Source: Strigops habroptila
Lineage: Eukaryota; Chordata; Aves; Psittaciformes; Psittacidae
Assembly: GCF_004027225.2 (NCBI RefSeq)
Contig: NC_044282.2
Coordinates: 67,214,225-67,278,224 of the forward strand
DNA length: 64,000 nucleotides
Reading direction: 5' to 3'
Position numbers and translations under genes: made by a program. Below, in pieces: positions 59,933 through 64,000 of this stretch (positions are counted from its first letter, which is position 1; each line of letters begins with the position of its first letter). The notes under the pieces are model-generated. The model saw nothing but the letters and a program-made list of their open reading frames with translations, ran no database searches and had not been told where the DNA came from.

Positions 59933-62900
59933 GTAAAGCAAAATTAAAACTAGCTTAAGATGGCTTATTATTAAGAAGTAATGTATTAGCTATGGAAGAG
60001 AAAACAGTAAAGTTGTTACAAGCTTTGATTTGAAAAAAACCTTTTGGTAAACAGAGGACTGATGAGAAACAAATGACGTAACAAGAATTCTTAAAGTATG
60101 AGAGGAGCCAGGATGTCTTGCATTAGCAGGTAATGCTAATACAACCCAAACGGGATTAAGTACTTCAGCAAATTAAAAGATGAAGTGGTGTAGGAAATAA
60201 GAAACAATAACAAGAAAAGGTCCATTTTAAAAAGAAAAGAAATAAAAACCATGTGTGTATGATACACGTACGAGGGGGAGAAGAGATGTAGGTGGTTGAA
60301 ATGAGCAACAGAGACCCTGCAGGCTTGTTTTATTAGGAGGTGAAACTTCTATGAGTTTCTGTGAAACTTCTATGAAAGATGCTTGTATTTGTTCCAAGTT
60401 ATATGCTTTGTGATCTGAATATTTTAAATATTTGTCATCCCTATTTTTTTTAAGCTTTCAGTCCCCCTGCTAAAACCAGAACAAGGAATACTTACAAACT
60501 CCATATTAACCCTTATCTGCTTAATGTCTTTGGTAATATTTCAAGCGAAGAACAATATATTTTTTTCCTCTCTCTTCTCCTACTCATTACCTCTCAATTT
60601 ATGGTGAAATACACAAATGTTTTGTGTGATACAAATATTCCAGTGAAGTTCCAAAGCACTAGCGCTGAGTGCTGGCAAATGACCAGTGACCTGAGAAGTG
60701 CATTTAGGAGAAGGTTTTGAGCTCTAGATAATCCATGTTCATTATAAGTACAAAAGATAAGGCTAATCTAGAAAACAGGGGGGTCCTGTGATTTATTATT
60801 ATTGTTATTAACAATTATTTTTCTTTTTTTTTCTTTCCCCCCAAGGGCTTGAGCAATGGGAAAAATCAGTGAGGTTTAGAAAACAAAGAACCACAAGTAG
60901 ATGGGTTCTTGTATATATGAGGTGTGCCTAATGCTGCAGATAACTGTATATATCAATAGCATAAAGCTGTTGTGTTAATGAACACATCAGACTTCCATTT
61001 TGCATGTAGCTTTGTTTCACATATCTCAATTTTTGCCCTTAATGATTATGTTAAGAACATGTTTTTTTATTAGGCAGTTAAGCTGATTCAGTAGTACAAA
61101 TGCAGCCTCTAGTTTGCTCCAGCTACCTTTAATTTTGCTCAGACAAGTTTTTCCCTATATGTGTGGGCTAAGCTGGTTTAATGCTCTGATATGCTGAAGT
61201 ATTCCTAATGTTTAGGAAGGCAGATTTTTGGTTACAGGTAATATGAAATAGGAGTTGGCATGTGCACGTTTCTTCTTGGGTTTTTATTCTAAAACGTTTG
61301 GCAGCAATACTTTTGTAAAGTGTTGCCTTATAAGAAAAAAGAATGTTCTGAAATCACACATAACGAAATTGTACTTTGTCAAGAGAATATTTCTAAGTAG
61401 GAAATACCAAAACCATCAGCTTTGATCTTCAGGAAATGTCAGGAGACTAGAGTTCTTTGTTTGCAGCAAAAGAAATATGCTTTGTAGTCTGTCTTAATAT
61501 TTGCTTTTTATGCAAGACCACCAAGTAAGTAGTCTTTCTGCATTGATGGGATAGCTGTGTTAAAGCAAGTCACTGCAGTTATCCATGTTTTTAACAACAT
61601 GTACCTAAGTGTAATGTGAGTGGGTGCTTTGAAGGAACACACTGATAGCATATGCACAGCTTTCCATTCCATAGTGTTTTCCTGGGGCAAAAACTGGTTT
61701 TAGAGTTGCAAAGGGAGAGGAGTTGCTTTGAGTGCTCTTTTGAGTACGACAGGTAGTTGGTTTCCTTCTCCTTTATGACTTCAACCTTGTGAAAGTTGTC
61801 TTCTAACAAGAACATATTCTAACAAGTCAACATCTTAAATGAGTACTGCATTAGTAACCATAACATTTCCTTAAAGTTGTTGTTTTTTTTTCTAGATGAG
61901 GTTCCTTACTCATAAAATGTCATTTATCCAATAACTAAATGCTCTTCAGTGTTCTAGTCTTTATTTTGTATGCTCCTATTAAGATATACATGTCTTCTGG
62001 ATAGAACTCCGGAACGTTTGGTACATGCTTAATAAAATGGCATAAATTGAAAGATTAAATGTTCTGTTAATTTTACTAGATTTCTCTAACATCTTAAACA
62101 TTTAGGAAATAACTTTGTAACCCATAGTTCAGTTTCTTAATTTATTAACTTGAAAACACTGCTTTTGAAAGACTCAAGCTTGATGCACACCTCTCACTCC
62201 AGGGATGCTTCTTTCTATTGCCCTTCAGTGTCAGATTCTCTTTCTGAGATAGCCTGAAGCTTTACCACCTTGAAAGAAACTGCTCTTAGGAGGCAAAGTG
62301 CTCTGTGTGTGTTATATCTGGCTATGTTTGTCGTCAAGGTGCTTACTCTTTCATTACTCTCTTGTGTTCATTTTCTTGTCTGCTGCTTGTTTTTTGAAGT
62401 TAGAGGAATAGGGAATTAGAAATGAAAATAGATCCAAACCCGCCCCTCTTTTTCAAGGGCTGCATAGAAGGGGTGTGGTAGACCTGTTCTTTGCTGGCTG
62501 AGTGTGTATAAATCTTTCTCAGAACTGTCAAAGCAGGGCACGCTCAACCAGCCTTTGGGTTTGTATGTGCATTCTTCTAAATGCTTTGCTCTTTGCTTAT
62601 GAAGGTAAGTATTTTTTCCTTTCACCTTAAGCTCATAAATCTGGCAGCTAAAAACCTGTATCTGTCTTTTTTTTGAGTCCTGTCTTCTAATAAGACTTAC
62701 AATTTAGACCTTAGAAATATGTTACATGCAGTTGTGACATAACTTCAGGTTTGAATTCTATGGTTTTATAACTACTGCTGGTAATTCATTACATTTTCAC
62801 TACCAGTTTCCTTAGCAGCTGAGAAAATAGCCCTTAAAACTGTCTTAAATGTTTCACTGGCCAATATGCAACTTCTGCTTGAGATAACTGCATTGATTCT

Positions 62901-64000
62901 GAAGAACTTCATAAGTTTTATTTGCATAACTTTTATTTGCATAATTTTTGGCATCATTAAGGGTAAGTACACAAATTCAGAGCTGCTGTAAAAGCGAAGT
63001 TGCAGTAAGTATGTTTGAGAAGGCAATTGTCATAAGACTTTATTGTTAAAATAGTTATTTAATTGTTGATTTTTATGTGAGTGTAATTTTGTTTTGATCA
63101 AACAAATAACATATTCCTGTGCAGTGAGGTTTTGTGGTGAAACTAATTAGCTTTGGAGCGCGATTTACAGCGTGATAGATGTGCTCTTACCACTCAAATC
63201 CCTTGTGCCCAAAAAAGAAGAATAAAAAACCCTCAAGCCAAATGCTTAATAAAAGGAAGAGGCTTTAGATTTTTGCAAGGAAGGAAAATGTTTGCTTAAT
63301 ATAATCAATACACTTCTCTGCTTCTATTTATTTTGATGGTTATTGTTGGACAACACGTAGGAGTGGAATAAGTACATATTTTCCAGGTAATGGTAAGATA
63401 AAATATGATGTTTCTAATAGTCTTGAGCATCTGAAGTAGGACATGTTTAAAGTACTTCATAGGTGACGTATAATTTGAGGAGTATCATCAACTGGCCCAA
63501 AGAATCCTGAAGCCCTGTGATAGAGAGCATACATCAAGATCCTTTTGTTTTTTTATTTTTGAAAGGAGATGGATATCTCCTAAAATACAATAGGTTGGCT
63601 AATCAACAGCTGTTAGGCCTTCTTTCCTTGGTGACTATGGTGCTACATGTATCTTACTATAGGAATAAATTAAATACAATCATAGAATGGTTTGGGTTGG
63701 AAGGGTCCTTAAGGATTGTCTGGTTCCAGCCACCCTGCCACAGACAGGGACACCTTCCACTAGACCAGGTTACTCAAAGTCCGGTCCAGCCTGGCCTTGA
63801 ATACTGCCAGAGAGGGGGCATCCACAATTTCACAGAACATTAGTTGCTTCTGTATCCCTTTGAGAAGGTGGATTGTGTTTCAAATACTGAAAATTCTTGC
63901 TAGAATTGCTAATAATAAGTAACCTCTATACATTCAGAAAACAAAGCAAGTAGTCTCTACAATGACTTGTTTTCATCTCATTTATTTTTAAATGGGAAAA
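59933..64000 (+). other. APLF: APLF intron running off the window
   Basis: No continuation of PBZ finger 1 (expected near KNPVHFQHF) was seen before the end. The only recognised feature is the CR1 at 63679-63838. Confidence 0.65.
63679..63838 (-). mobile_element. CR1 LINE fragment (3' end)
   Basis: Minus-orientation CR1 from the tail ATCATAGAATGGTTTGGGTT through CCAGCCTGGCCTTGAATACT to GGGGGCATCCACAATTTCA, 5'-truncated. Confidence 0.94.

Noticed and set aside
1-64000. CRISPR arrays, operons, ribosome binding sites and tRNA or rRNA genes
   Set aside because: None seen, and the first three are not expected in a vertebrate nuclear sequence.

Overview
The window looks like a bird nuclear chromosome. 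It has sparse, short, spliced exons with GT-AG boundaries, at least ten CR1 LINE fragments carrying the avian CR1 3' tail (ATTCTATG-type ends), and one solo LTR of the TGTCCTGGG...CGACA type. Three conserved vertebrate genes are recognisable with complete coding sequences in the window and a fourth runs off the right edge. Their order and strands, CNRIP1(-) PLEK(+) FBXO48(-) APLF(+), match the order I know for human 2p14, so this is a conserved syntenic block.

Layout. 1-5.7 kb: no gene seen. 5.75-13.2 kb: CNRIP1 on the minus strand, three coding exons (162 aa), with a CpG island over exon 1. 13.5-20.7 kb: intergenic, with two CR1 copies. 20.7-37.4 kb: PLEK on the plus strand, nine coding exons (353 aa; PH-DEP-PH). 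PLEK intron 1 holds a 131-bp inverted repeat at about 95% identity, and intron 2 holds a solo LTR with 5-bp target duplications. 37.4-48.4 kb: intergenic, with a CR1 copy and a possible unannotated spliced plus-strand transcript. 48.4-50.7 kb: FBXO48 on the minus strand, two coding exons (149 aa). 50.4-51.4 kb: a CpG island shared head to head by FBXO48 and APLF. 51-64 kb: APLF on the plus strand, with four coding exons recognised, up to the first half of PBZ zinc finger 1. The later exons lie beyond the window, and the N-terminal FHA-domain exons could not be found where they were expected.

The genes do not form a pathway. CNRIP1 modulates the cannabinoid receptor CB1, PLEK is the platelet and leukocyte PKC substrate, FBXO48 is a small F-box protein, and APLF is an end-joining repair scaffold. 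The points most worth a second look are the intronic inverted repeat in PLEK, the frame-compatible orphan exons at 41.1, 43.9 and 45.7 kb, the missing APLF FHA exons, and the altered C-terminus of CNRIP1. Exons were placed by reading translations and splice sites by eye against remembered human proteins. No database search was run.
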